This document shows, one piece after another, positions 16,099-23,467 of a stretch of 48,440 nucleotides of DNA. Within the stretch, counting starts at the first letter, position 1. Each line of letters opens with the position of its first letter. This stretch comes from JAWVZB01 sp033722375 (GTDB taxonomy: Bacteria > Actinomycetota > Nitriliruptoria > Nitriliruptorales > Nitriliruptoraceae). The notes under the pieces are model-generated. The model did no database searches, had not been told where the DNA came from, and saw nothing but the letters and a program-made list of their open reading frames with translations. The stretch covers positions 1 through 48,440 of the forward strand of contig JAWVZB010000007.1 in assembly GCA_033722375.1 (NCBI GenBank), written 5' to 3'. Position numbers and translations under genes: made by a program.

Positions 16099-16125
16099 GA
16101 ACACGTGTTCGGCGAACAGATGTTC
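16099..16125 (-). promoter_or_regulatory. Two tandem SOS (LexA)-type boxes
   Basis: GAACACGTGTTC (16099-16110) and GAACAGATGTTC (16114-16125) both match the GAAC-N4-GTTC core of the Gram-positive/actinobacterial LexA box, with centres 15 bp apart. They lie 18-44 bases upstream of the exonuclease/GIY-YIG start, where a promoter would be. Two such sites together are unlikely by chance. Confidence 0.8.
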
Positions 16126-16193
16126 TAGCGGCTTCGTGGTGCCCAGTCCAGCATCCGGGTGTGACGAGCCCGCCCCGACCCTCCAGGAACGAG

Positions 16194-16221
16194 TCGAGGC
16201 CCGGCGGGAACCGGGCCTCGA
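16194..16221 (-). terminator. 11-bp hairpin after whiB
   Basis: TCGAGGCCCGG and CCGGGCCTCGA form a perfect 11-bp stem with a 6-nt loop, starting about 20 bases past the whiB stop on the minus strand. No U-tract. It would separate whiB from the SOS-regulated gene. Confidence 0.75.
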
Positions 16222-16240
16222 TCAGCGGGGTGGTGGGGTG

Positions 16241-16537
16241 TCAGGCAGCTTCTGTGCGGCGCCGCTCCCGCTCACGGATCTGGCGCCTGCGCTCGCGGAT
16301 CATGCTGCGGCGGTCGCCTTCCTTCATCCCGCCCCAGATCCCGTACAGCTCGTTGTGTTCGAGCGCGTAGCGGAGACAGTCCTGCTGGACCGGACACGAT
16401 CGGCACAGCTCGAGCGCCTGGCGCTGCTCGTCCTCCTCGAGGGAGAAGAAGATGTCGACGTCGACACCCTGGCAGGCGGCGTCCTCGTGCCAGTCCTCGT
16501 CCAGTACTTCACCGAAGAGCGAACTCGAGAGGGCCAC
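16241..16537 (-). CDS. WhiB-family transcriptional regulator
   Basis: Actinobacteria-specific [4Fe-4S] regulator of 98 residues. The four cluster cysteines are visible as DAACQ and CRSCPVQQDCLRYA (CxxC then x5-C), followed by the signature turn YGIWGGM and a basic tail RERRRQIRERERRR for DNA or sigma-factor contact. The start is the GTG at 16537 behind GAAAGGA; the open frame upstream is not conserved-looking. Paralogue identity (WhiB1, 2, 3...) cannot be fixed by eye. The upstream gap to mutM carries a long dyad that may be its operator or a mutM terminator. Confidence 0.95.
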   Translation of the reverse strand: MALSSSLFGEVLDEDWHEDAACQGVDVDIFFSLEEDEQRQALELCRSCPVQQDCLRYALEHNELYGIWGGMKEGDRRSMIRERRRQIRERERRRTEAA

Positions 16538-16677
16538 TGTCGTCCTTTCGCGGCGCTTTCGCGCCTCGTGTCCGTCCGCGGGGCGGTTGCCCCCGCGTGT
16601 CACCCAACATCGTGGCGAACCGATCGGTGGATCGATACCGGCCGGGCGGACGGGGTGGCCTGGCCGCACTGACGCGC

Positions 16678-16709
16678 GTGTCAGAACGGCTGAATTCCGG
16701 CTCTGACAC
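16678..16709. repeat. Dyad GTGTCAGA-N16-TCTGACAC between mutM and whiB
   Basis: Perfect 8-bp arms separated by 16 bases, 27 bases downstream of the mutM stop and about 140 bases upstream of the whiB start (both genes on the minus strand). It may be a mutM terminator or a regulator site for whiB. The rest of this 198-bp gap holds a small GGCGC-TTTC-GCGCC hairpin (16552-16565). Confidence 0.5.
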
Positions 16710-16735
16710 CCGTCTTGCGTTGGTTCTGGCACCCC

Positions 16736-17533
16736 TCAGGCGCGTTGGCAGCGAGGGCAGTAGGTGGTCCCGCGCTGCGCGATCGTCGTCTTGACCAGCT
16801 CGGTCCCGCACCGGGCGCAGGGAAGGCCTTGCTGCCCGTATGCATCCAAGTACGCAGCGTTACGGCCGGACTCGCCGTTCACCATGCGGTAGTCGCGGAA
16901 GGTCGTGCCCTCCCGCTCGATCGCTGCCGCCAGGACCTCGCGGATCGCCGCGTGCAGCCTCGTTGCCCGCTCGCGGCCCACGCGACGCGACCCCGGGTGG
17001 ATGCGCGCGCGCCACAGCGCCTCGTCGGCGTAGATGTTCCCCACGCCAGCGACGAGACGTTGTGACAGGAGGACCGCCTTCACGGGCGATCGCGTGCGCT
17101 CCAGGCCCGCAGCGAACGCGTCGGGGTCGAAGCCGTCGTCCAGCGGCTCTGGACCGAGTTGGGCGAGGGTCGGGATCGCCTCGTGGTCGCCGGCCTCCAC
17201 CACCGACATGCGGCCGAAGCGTCGGGGGTCGCGGAAGACGAGCGTGCGGCCGTCGTCCAGGGTGAGGAGCGCTCGGGCGTAGTCGTCGGGCTCGGCGAAG
17301 TGGAACGAGCCGGTCATCCCGAGGTGGAAGATGGCCTCGAGGTCGTCGTCGAGCGGACACACGAGGTACTTGCCGCGTCGCTCGACCGCCTGGAACGTGC
17401 GGCCCTCGAGCAACTCCAGCCCCGAGAAGCGCTGCTCGGGGTGGGGATCCCACCACGCAGACTCGATCCGGCGGCCGACGAGTGCAGGCGCCAACTGTCG
17501 TCGGACGGACTCGACCTCGGGGAGTTCTGGCAC
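16736..17533 (-). CDS. mutM: Formamidopyrimidine-DNA glycosylase (Fpg/MutM)
   Basis: Base-excision repair enzyme that removes oxidised purines and nicks the strand. The 265 residues begin PELPEVESVRRQL, giving the catalytic N-terminal Pro and Glu. GMTGSFHF and GVGNIYADEALWRARIHP are core motifs, and the C-terminal zinc finger reads CARC...CPRC. The GTG at 17533 is fixed by the need to expose this Pro. It may be leaderless: TACGGT lies seven bases before the start. The gene diverges from a DUF309 gene. It could be an Fpg or a closely related Nei-type enzyme; Fpg is favoured by the N-terminus. Confidence 0.92.
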   Translation of the reverse strand: MPELPEVESVRRQLAPALVGRRIESAWWDPHPEQRFSGLELLEGRTFQAVERRGKYLVCPLDDDLEAIFHLGMTGSFHFAEPDDYARALLTLDDGRTLVFRDPRRFGRMSVVEAGDHEAIPTLAQLGPEPLDDGFDPDAFAAGLERTRSPVKAVLLSQRLVAGVGNIYADEALWRARIHPGSRRVGRERATRLHAAIREVLAAAIEREGTTFRDYRMVNGESGRNAAYLDAYGQQGLPCARCGTELVKTTIAQRGTTYCPRCQRA

Positions 17534-17540
17534 GGTCCGG

Positions 17541-17562
17541 ACCGTACAGCGCTCGTTACGCT
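17541..17562. promoter_or_regulatory. Compact divergent promoter region for mutM and the DUF309 gene
   Basis: On the minus strand TACGGT (17541-17546) stands seven bases before the mutM GTG, a leaderless arrangement. On the plus strand TACGCT (17557-17562) could serve the GTG at 17598. The two start codons are only 64 bases apart. Confidence 0.4.
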
Positions 17563-17597
17563 GCCAAGCGCCCGTCCGCGATCGGCGAGGAGGCGGT

Positions 17598-18179
17598 GTG
17601 GCGACCGACGGCCCGGACCCCCGGCGCGAGCGCGACCGCAACGAGGCGGGGCGCGCCGAGAACCAGCGCCCGCGGGACCGGACGGGCCGGCCGTTGCCGT
17701 ACGACACGACCGAGACGGAGCTCACCGAGGACTTCGAGTACGACACCGTCGACGAGGCGCTCGCGATCGGGGTGGAGCTGTGGAACCAGGAGCGCTACTT
17801 CGAGGCCCACGAGTGCCTCGAGGACGTCTGGCATCACGCCCCGCCCGGCGATCGCGAGTTCTGGAAGGGGGTGATCCAGGTGGCCGTGGGCTGCGTGCAC
17901 CACCAGCGCGGCAACGCCACCGGTTCCATCACACTGCTCGGTCGAGCCGCGGGGCGCCTGCGCGACTATCCCGACGTCTACTACGGCGTCGACGTCGAGG
18001 AGCTGATCGTGTTCTGCGAGGGCGCCATCGATGCGATGGAGGACGCCGGCACCACGGTCGAGGTGGGCTACCCGGAGTTCCCGGCGATGGACGACGGCCC
18101 GTGGTTCGATCCCGACCGGGTGACGCCGTTGACGCGCGAGCCGGCCTGGGCCCAAGCGCCCCGAGGAGACGAGGGATGA
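17598..18179 (+). CDS. DUF309 domain-containing protein
   Basis: A 193-residue protein. After a charged, probably disordered first 35 residues comes the DUF309 helical domain with ELWNQERYFEAHECLEDVW, EFWKGVIQVAVGCVH and RGNATGSITLLGRAAGRL, which hold the conserved His/Glu-rich helices of the family. The molecular function of DUF309 is not established. The GTG start follows GGCGAGGAGG. Its stop overlaps the next start (ATGA), so it is coupled to the small zinc-ribbon protein. Confidence 0.85.
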   Translation: MATDGPDPRRERDRNEAGRAENQRPRDRTGRPLPYDTTETELTEDFEYDTVDEALAIGVELWNQERYFEAHECLEDVWHHAPPGDREFWKGVIQVAVGCVHHQRGNATGSITLLGRAAGRLRDYPDVYYGVDVEELIVFCEGAIDAMEDAGTTVEVGYPEFPAMDDGPWFDPDRVTPLTREPAWAQAPRGDEG

Positions 18180-18439
18180 GCGACCTCAGCCAAGGACTCG
18201 ACGACGGCTTCCGGTTCCGTTGCGGGGCATGCGGCAACCTGACCCGGTTCGACGTGGTCGCCGACGAGCGGACCCGCCGCTATCACCACTTCGACCTCGG
18301 AGGCGACCGGCAGATCGAGGAGGAGGAGCTCCTCGAACGCTCCATCGTGTCGGTCACCTGCCGATGGTGCGGGCGGGACGACACCGTCGAGGTGGAGGCG
18401 GCACCACTCGAGCAGGCAGAATCCCCTCCATCCGGCTGA
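18176..18439 (+). CDS. Small zinc-ribbon-like protein
   Basis: An 87-residue acidic protein, unrecognised. Two Cys pairs, CGAC in FRCGACGNLTRFDVV and CRWC in VTCRWCGRDD, are about 50 residues apart and would form one zinc ribbon. Between them lies an acidic helix (DRQIEEEELLERS). The ATG overlaps the DUF309 stop by four bases, indicating co-expression. Zinc binding is inferred from the cysteine spacing; the role is unknown. Confidence 0.7.
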   Translation: MSDLSQGLDDGFRFRCGACGNLTRFDVVADERTRRYHHFDLGGDRQIEEEELLERSIVSVTCRWCGRDDTVEVEAAPLEQAESPPSG

Positions 18440-18459
18440 CGCCGGATCCGACACCGGTG

Positions 18460-18465
18460 TAACGT
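18460..18465 (+). promoter_or_regulatory. Leaderless-type -10 box (TAACGT)
   Basis: TAACGT is followed by seven bases and then ATG at 18473. A CTGACG hexamer at 18436-18441 could be the -35 with an 18-base spacer. Confidence 0.5.
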
Positions 18466-18472
18466 GGCCGTG

Positions 18473-18877
18473 ATGGACACCTCACGGCTCCGCTGGCTCC
18501 TCGCCGCCTTGGCGGCGGTGGTCGCGACCGCGGCCGTCGCGATAGTGCGCCGGCGTCGAGACCGGATCGACGACGCCGAGCTCTTCGAAGAGGAGCCGAC
18601 TCCGCCGGTCGAACTCCCGGCCGAGCGCACCGGCTCGCCTGCCGACCGTGGACACCGTGTCAGCTACGCCCTGGACATGGAGCGTCTCCGCGGCGCCCAG
18701 GGCTTCGAACCCGTCGTGGAGTACCTGACCTACGTGCAGTCCCAGCGGGGCGAGGAATCGCATCTGCTCTTCGTCCGACACGACGACCTCGATGCTCTTG
18801 CCGAGCAGGAAGGCGAACCCGTCACCGCCTTCCTGCAGCGGCTCGACCAGCTCGGCGTCGTGGTGTCGAACAACTGA
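18473..18877 (+). CDS. Membrane-anchored hypothetical protein
   Basis: A 134-residue protein with one N-terminal membrane helix (WLLAALAAVVATAAVAIV, about residues 7-24) followed by RRRR, predicting a cytoplasmic C-terminal domain. That domain has a Pro-rich acidic linker and a compact end with GFEPVVEYLTYVQS and a final hydrophobic VVVSN. I do not recognise the family. The ATG at 18473 is preferred over the GTG at 18464 because a -10 box ends seven bases before it. It lies just ahead of the NYN-domain and SepH genes. Confidence 0.7.
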   Translation: MDTSRLRWLLAALAAVVATAAVAIVRRRRDRIDDAELFEEEPTPPVELPAERTGSPADRGHRVSYALDMERLRGAQGFEPVVEYLTYVQSQRGEESHLLFVRHDDLDALAEQEGEPVTAFLQRLDQLGVVVSNN

Positions 18878-18887
18878 GCGGCTGTCC

Positions 18888-20129
18888 GTGCCGCCGTCAG
18901 GGGGTGGCACCCCACCGGTGCCGACGCCACAGGAGCTGCTCGCTCTCGACGCCGATCGGTGGGCACTGGTGGTCACGAACGCGAGACGCGCGCTCCAGGA
19001 GCTCGACGACCACCTGCTGACACCCGAGTTGCGCCGGCTGCGCGCGCTCCCCACGAGCAAGCTGGCGAGCGGCCAGACCCGTCGTCGTCTGGCCGAGGCG
19101 CTCTCGCAGGGCCCGATCTGGGGCGCCGTGCAACGCAGGATCGTGGAGGGCAGCGGCCCCGACCCCCGGTTCCGTTCCTGGCTCGAGGGCACCGGCAACC
19201 ACCCCGTCCAGGAGCCGACCGTGCCGGAGGGGGAGCCGGCGTCTGCCACCGGGGGCGTTGAGCAGGACGCAGATCACTCCGGGGAGATCCAGCGTCTGAA
19301 GGACCGTGCGAGGAGCTTCCAGGAGCAGCGGGATGACGCTCGCCGGCGGCTCGAAGGCGCCGAGGCCCGCGCCTCCAACGCCGAATCGGACGTTTCGGAC
19401 CTCCGCGAGGAGCTCGGGGCGGCACACGAGCGAATCGCGGAGCTCGAGGCGGCTCAGCAACGTGCGGAGGAGGAGCGGCGGCGGTCGGTCGAGCGCGAGC
19501 AGCGACGCAACGAGTCCCAGGTCTCCGCGCTGGAGGAGGAGCTGCGGACGCTCCGTCGCACCCTCCACGAACGGGACCGCGAGCTCGAGCGTCTGCGGGC
19601 GGGCGCGGAGCGTGCCTCGGAGGCTGGAACCGAGCGGGGCGAGCGGCCCGAGGCCGACGACGAGCTTCCGCGCGACGACGACATCGTGCCGGGCCGTCCG
19701 ACCGAGCTGCCAGCACGGATCCGCGCCGGCACCGCCGAGTACGCGGACGCGCTGCTCGAACGCGGTCGCACGGTGGTCGTCGACGGCTACAACGTGAGTC
19801 TGCGCCACCGTGGTCATCTGAGTCTCGAGGAGCAGCGGAACTGGCTCATCCGGCTGCTCCGCGGGGCAGCGACGGGGCGGGGTCTCGATCCGGTCGTCGT
19901 CTTCGATGGCGACCGTGGGGGAGTGCAGGGCGCCGGCCGACACCGTGGTGTCGAGGTGGCGTTCGCCGACGACCACGAGGCCGACGACGAGATCGAGTTC
20001 CGCGTCGCCGCACTGCCTCCCGACGAGCCGGTCACCGTCGTCACCGACGATCGCGAGCTCGCGGGCCGTGTCCGTCGCTACGGTGCGGACGTGATCGGCA
20101 CCGGCCCGTTCCTCTGGGTGGTCGAATGA
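18888..20129 (+). CDS. NYN (PIN-like) domain protein with long coiled coil
   Basis: A 413-residue protein, probably an RNA-acting nuclease. Residues about 1-95 form a helical N-domain, and about 125-250 a charged coiled coil rich in Glu, Arg and Ala. The last ~140 residues are a NYN/YacP-like PIN domain with acidic active-site candidates in VVVDGYNVS, VVVFDGDRGG, DDEIEFRV and VVTDDREL. Similar coiled-coil plus NYN proteins are common in Actinobacteria. GTG at 18888 and GTG at 18918 are both possible starts; the second has the better ribosome site (AGGGGG). Substrate RNA is unknown. Confidence 0.82.
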   Translation: MPPSGGGTPPVPTPQELLALDADRWALVVTNARRALQELDDHLLTPELRRLRALPTSKLASGQTRRRLAEALSQGPIWGAVQRRIVEGSGPDPRFRSWLEGTGNHPVQEPTVPEGEPASATGGVEQDADHSGEIQRLKDRARSFQEQRDDARRRLEGAEARASNAESDVSDLREELGAAHERIAELEAAQQRAEEERRRSVEREQRRNESQVSALEEELRTLRRTLHERDRELERLRAGAERASEAGTERGERPEADDELPRDDDIVPGRPTELPARIRAGTAEYADALLERGRTVVVDGYNVSLRHRGHLSLEEQRNWLIRLLRGAATGRGLDPVVVFDGDRGGVQGAGRHRGVEVAFADDHEADDEIEFRVAALPPDEPVTVVTDDRELAGRVRRYGADVIGTGPFLWVVE

Positions 20130-20145
20130 GGGGAGAAGCTGCTCC

Positions 20146-21330
20146 GTGATCGAGCTGCACCTGATCGGCTACACGGCCGACCTCCAACACCTCGTCCTCG
20201 ACCTGGACGGCGAGGTGGGGTCCGGGCGGTATCGGCTGGTCATCGACGGTGACCTGTTCGCGACGGTGGACGACATCCGCGAGCTGCGTGATCGAGCAGG
20301 GATGGACACCGGGCCTTACGAGATCGTCTTCGAGACCGTGGAAGAGGCGCCGGACGACGCCGTTCCGCCCCGCGCGGGACCTGAGCCCGTTCCTCAGCCC
20401 CAGCTGGAACCCGCCCCTATGGAGCCGGAGCCTGATCCGGCACCGACGCCGGAGCCTGAGCCGAGGCCCGCCCCGGAGCCTGAGCCGAGGCCCGCCCCGG
20501 AGCCTGAGCCGAGGCCCGCCCCGGAGCCCGACCCAGAGCCGATGCCCGATCCGGAGCCGGTCCCGACGCCCGAGCCCGAGCCGATCCCCGAGCCCGAGCC
20601 CGAACCGGTCCCGCAGCCCGGCCGTCCAACGCCCCGAGCGGACGAGGATGCAGAGGATGACCGGGTCGCGGGCCCCGGGCGCCCGGGCGACGACGGCCAG
20701 GGGGACGCGAGGACGGCCGAGCCGTCCGGGGACGAGCACTCCGAAGCCGCTCCCGAGCCGAGTGTCGAGGTGGCCGATGACGCGCGCGAGGAGAGCGGGG
20801 CCCGGGCCGAGGACGACGCGCCGACGGCGTCGGCAGGACCCGACGGGCGGGCGTCACGCCCCGACAGCGCGCTGAGTCCGGCGGAGATCCAGGCGCGGCT
20901 CCGGGCGGGCAAGTCGGCACGGTCCGTCGCCAAGGCAGCGGGCACCGAGGTGGCATGGGTCGAGCGCTGGCTCCCCCCGATCGAGGCCGAACGGGCGGAG
21001 ATCATCGCCCGGGCTCAGCGGCTCCGGCTCACCCGACCGCGGCTCGGTCGGTCCCGGGAGGCGCTCGGTGCGGCGGTCGATCGTAGCCTCGGCTCTCGTC
21101 AGGTCGTCGACGGATCGGTTTCGGGGGAGACGTCCCGCCGCAAGAACGGGACGTGGAAGGTCACGGTCCGGTTCACGCAGCGCGGTCGCTCGCGCTCGGC
21201 GAGCTGGATCTACGACCCCGAGGATGACTCGATCACCGCAGCGAGCGACGTCGCCAAGGAGCTCGGCTTCACCCGGCCCGACACGTCGGGCAAGGGCAAG
21301 CGCAGCTCGAAGGCTTCCGCGGAGAAGTAG
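20146..21330 (+). CDS. sepH: SepH-like septation protein
   Basis: A 394-residue cytosolic protein of the actinobacterial SepH (DUF3071) family, which is known to interact with FtsZ during septation. The N-terminal ~65 residues start IELHLIGYTADLQHLVL, the family hallmark. Residues about 70-175 form an extreme Pro/Glu linker. Residues about 243-295 are the helix-turn-helix-like region LSPAEIQARLRAGKSARSVA. The C-terminal part ends in a short beta-rich segment (GTWKVTVRF). SepH is usually shorter, so the linker is long here. The GTG start follows GGGGAG. Confidence 0.85.
   Translation: MIELHLIGYTADLQHLVLDLDGEVGSGRYRLVIDGDLFATVDDIRELRDRAGMDTGPYEIVFETVEEAPDDAVPPRAGPEPVPQPQLEPAPMEPEPDPAPTPEPEPRPAPEPEPRPAPEPEPRPAPEPDPEPMPDPEPVPTPEPEPIPEPEPEPVPQPGRPTPRADEDAEDDRVAGPGRPGDDGQGDARTAEPSGDEHSEAAPEPSVEVADDAREESGARAEDDAPTASAGPDGRASRPDSALSPAEIQARLRAGKSARSVAKAAGTEVAWVERWLPPIEAERAEIIARAQRLRLTRPRLGRSREALGAAVDRSLGSRQVVDGSVSGETSRRKNGTWKVTVRFTQRGRSRSASWIYDPEDDSITAASDVAKELGFTRPDTSGKGKRSSKASAEK
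20449..20520 (+). repeat. Three perfect 24-bp tandem repeats in the SepH linker
   Basis: CCGGAGCCTGAGCCGAGGCC plus CGCC is repeated three times without change, encoding PEPEPRPA units. The surrounding linker continues with degenerate PEP repeats to about 20620. The identity indicates recent slippage expansion. Confidence 0.9.
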
Positions 21331-21407
21331 TGCATCGGTCCCGTGTTGGTGACGTGCTCGCGCCCCGCTCGGCCTCGCCGGACGAACGGATGACCGCGGT
21401 GTCTCGG

Positions 21408-21413
21408 TATCGT
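21408..21413 (+). promoter_or_regulatory. Leaderless-type -10 box (TATCGT)
   Basis: TATCGT is followed by six bases and the ATG at 21420, so the transcript probably begins at the start codon of the lipoprotein gene. Confidence 0.5.
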
Positions 21414-21419
21414 GCGCGC

Positions 21420-22175
21420 ATGCGACGGTTCCTCCTGCTCACCGCCGCGCTGCTCCTCCTCACCGCCTGCGGAGACACCGCCGATCCCGTGACCACCGAG
21501 GTGGATCGACGCGCGGCCGAGTTCGCCCGCTTGAACACGGCGGTGGCGTCGGTCGCCGAGACGCAGGCCTCGGCCGATCCGGAGCTGGCGGATCACCTCG
21601 AAGCGATCCGGACCTTCGACGCCCTCGTCGAGGACCTGCGTGCCCCCGATACGGTCGCCGCGGCCACGGATCGCTTCGCGCCGGCAGCGGAGCTGCTCGG
21701 CGTCGTGGACGTCGACGCGCTGCGTGCGAGCGACCGGGAGCTCGCCTTCGAGGTCGACGACGCCCGGGCGGTGCTGGCCCGGGCACGGGAGACGGCCGCC
21801 GGGGACTGGGAGGCGCGCTACCTCGACGCACAGGACGACGTGCTGACCGCGGTGCGGGAGTACGCCGAGGCGGCGGACGCCCTGGCGCAGGTCATCGGCC
21901 GGTACTGGGACACCTATCAGGCCGTCGCGGAGGAGACACGCACCTTCGTGGAGCAGCGCTGGTTCTACCGCACCCCCCAGGAAGCCGTGGACGCCTACGA
22001 ACTCGCGATCGACGACCACCTGCCGCGGCTCCGGGAAGCCCGGCGCGTCATCGCCGACTTCACCACCGAACGCGACGAGGCCGCTGTCGCCGTCAACCGG
22101 GCCACCACGGACGCGGCCGCCGTCTGGGCGAGCCGCCCGACCGATCCGTCACCGCGGACGACAGAGGGGGCGTGA
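21420..22175 (+). CDS. Lipoprotein with helical extracellular domain
   Basis: A 251-residue predicted lipoprotein. The signal peptide MRRFLLLTAALLLLTAC ends in the lipobox LTAC with Cys17 as the lipidation site. The mature part is almost entirely acidic alpha helix, with many Ala, Glu and Arg. No known domain is recognised. The ATG at 21420 is chosen because it begins the signal peptide and follows a -10 box by six bases. Its stop overlaps the start of the M48 protease gene by four bases (GTGA), so the two envelope proteins are co-expressed. Confidence 0.8.
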   Translation: MRRFLLLTAALLLLTACGDTADPVTTEVDRRAAEFARLNTAVASVAETQASADPELADHLEAIRTFDALVEDLRAPDTVAAATDRFAPAAELLGVVDVDALRASDRELAFEVDDARAVLARARETAAGDWEARYLDAQDDVLTAVREYAEAADALAQVIGRYWDTYQAVAEETRTFVEQRWFYRTPQEAVDAYELAIDDHLPRLREARRVIADFTTERDEAAVAVNRATTDAAAVWASRPTDPSPRTTEGA

Positions 22176-23467
22176 GCAACCGCCGAGGGCTCGCGTGGTG
22201 GTCGGCCGCAGGCGGCCTGGCGATCGCGGGGATCCTCGCGGAGGCAGTTCGCCCCGTCGCTCCCGCTGTCGGGGAGGTCGCCACCGACCTGACCCGCTTC
22301 TCCCCGGACGTGCTGGCCGCGGTCGGCGACTACCTCGCGGAGCGGCGTGCCGCTGCGGTCGGGGCGCTCGCGATGTCGGTCGCGGTTCCGGCATGGCTGC
22401 TGCTGTCGGCGCCGGGGAGGCGGGGGATGGAACGGTTGGGGGCGTGGGGTTCGCCGGCACGGGGTGGTGGGGCCGTCGCTGGGGCGGTCAGCGCCATGAC
22501 ATCGCTCGCCATCCTGCCGTTCGGTGTCTACGCGGGGTTCGTGCATGAACAGCGGTGGGGCTTCTCGACCCAATCCCTCCTGGAGTGGCTGCGGGACCGT
22601 GCGATCCGTGATGGTCTGGCGGCTCTCGTCGCGGTGGTTCTGGCGGTTGTGTTCGTCTGGTTCCGTCGTCGGTGGCCCGACACCTGGCACCTCCGGCTGA
22701 CGCTCGCGGGGACCGCCCTCACCGGGCTGCTCGTGCTGGTCTACCCCGTCGTCATCCAACCCCTGCTGCTGTCGACGCAGCCGCTCGAAGCGGGGGAGAC
22801 GAGGACGGCGGTCGAGACCGTCCTCGCCCAAGCGGGGGCCGAGGACGTGGAGATCCTGGTCGGCGACGCGTCCCGCCGCACGACGAAGGTCAACGCGTTC
22901 GTCACCGGCATCGGCCCGTCCCGCCAGGTGGTGCTCTTCGACACCTTGCTGGAGCTCCCGCCGGAGCAGGTCGCGGTCGTCGTGGCGCACGAGCTCGCTC
23001 ACCGCGAGCACGCCGACGTACCCCGCGCCGTGCTGCTGTCGGCGACCGGCCTGCTGGCGGGCCTGCTGCTGCTGCGCTGGTGGCTCCACGCCGAGCGAGC
23101 CCGGGGCGGCAGGGTAGGTGACGCCCAAGCCGTGGTGATGCTGCTGCTCGTGATCGCCGCGGGTCAGGTGGTCACGGCGCCGGCTGCCAATTGGGTCTCC
23201 CGGCGAGCGGAGGCCGCCGCCGACCATCGCGCGCTCGAGCTGACCGAGGCGGCGGGCCGCTTCATCGCGACCCAACGGACCTTCGTCGTCCGGGACCTCG
23301 CGGACCCCACCCCACCCTGGTGGGTCACGGCGCTGTGGGGCACGCACCCGAGCCCATCGGACCGCATCGACGCCGCGGTCGTGTTCGCACGCGCGCACGA
23401 GCTTCCGGTGCCGGACCGCCCCGAGCTCGTCGCCGAGGAGCCCGCCCCACCCGAAGGTCCCGGCTGA
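22172..23467 (+). CDS. M48-family (Ste24/CAAX-protease-like) membrane metalloprotease
   Basis: A 431-residue integral membrane zinc protease. It has several hydrophobic segments before the active site and two after it. The zinc motif is HELAH in VVVAHELAHREH; a third ligand Glu lies in RRAEAAADHRAL, where the Asp is also typical. THPSPSDRI near the C-terminus matches the conserved THPxxxxR motif of Ste24 proteins, and NAFVTG is a substrate-binding strand motif. It is translated together with the lipoprotein upstream (GTGA) and PimB' downstream (TGATG). The substrate in this organism is unknown. Confidence 0.9.
   Translation: MSNRRGLAWWSAAGGLAIAGILAEAVRPVAPAVGEVATDLTRFSPDVLAAVGDYLAERRAAAVGALAMSVAVPAWLLLSAPGRRGMERLGAWGSPARGGGAVAGAVSAMTSLAILPFGVYAGFVHEQRWGFSTQSLLEWLRDRAIRDGLAALVAVVLAVVFVWFRRRWPDTWHLRLTLAGTALTGLLVLVYPVVIQPLLLSTQPLEAGETRTAVETVLAQAGAEDVEILVGDASRRTTKVNAFVTGIGPSRQVVLFDTLLELPPEQVAVVVAHELAHREHADVPRAVLLSATGLLAGLLLLRWWLHAERARGGRVGDAQAVVMLLLVIAAGQVVTAPAANWVSRRAEAAADHRALELTEAAGRFIATQRTFVVRDLADPTPPWWVTALWGTHPSPSDRIDAAVVFARAHELPVPDRPELVAEEPAPPEGPG

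Noticed and set aside
20449..20620. Low-complexity minus-strand frames opposite the SepH linker
   Set aside because: They are mirror images of the Pro/Glu repeat and have no ribosome site or family similarity.
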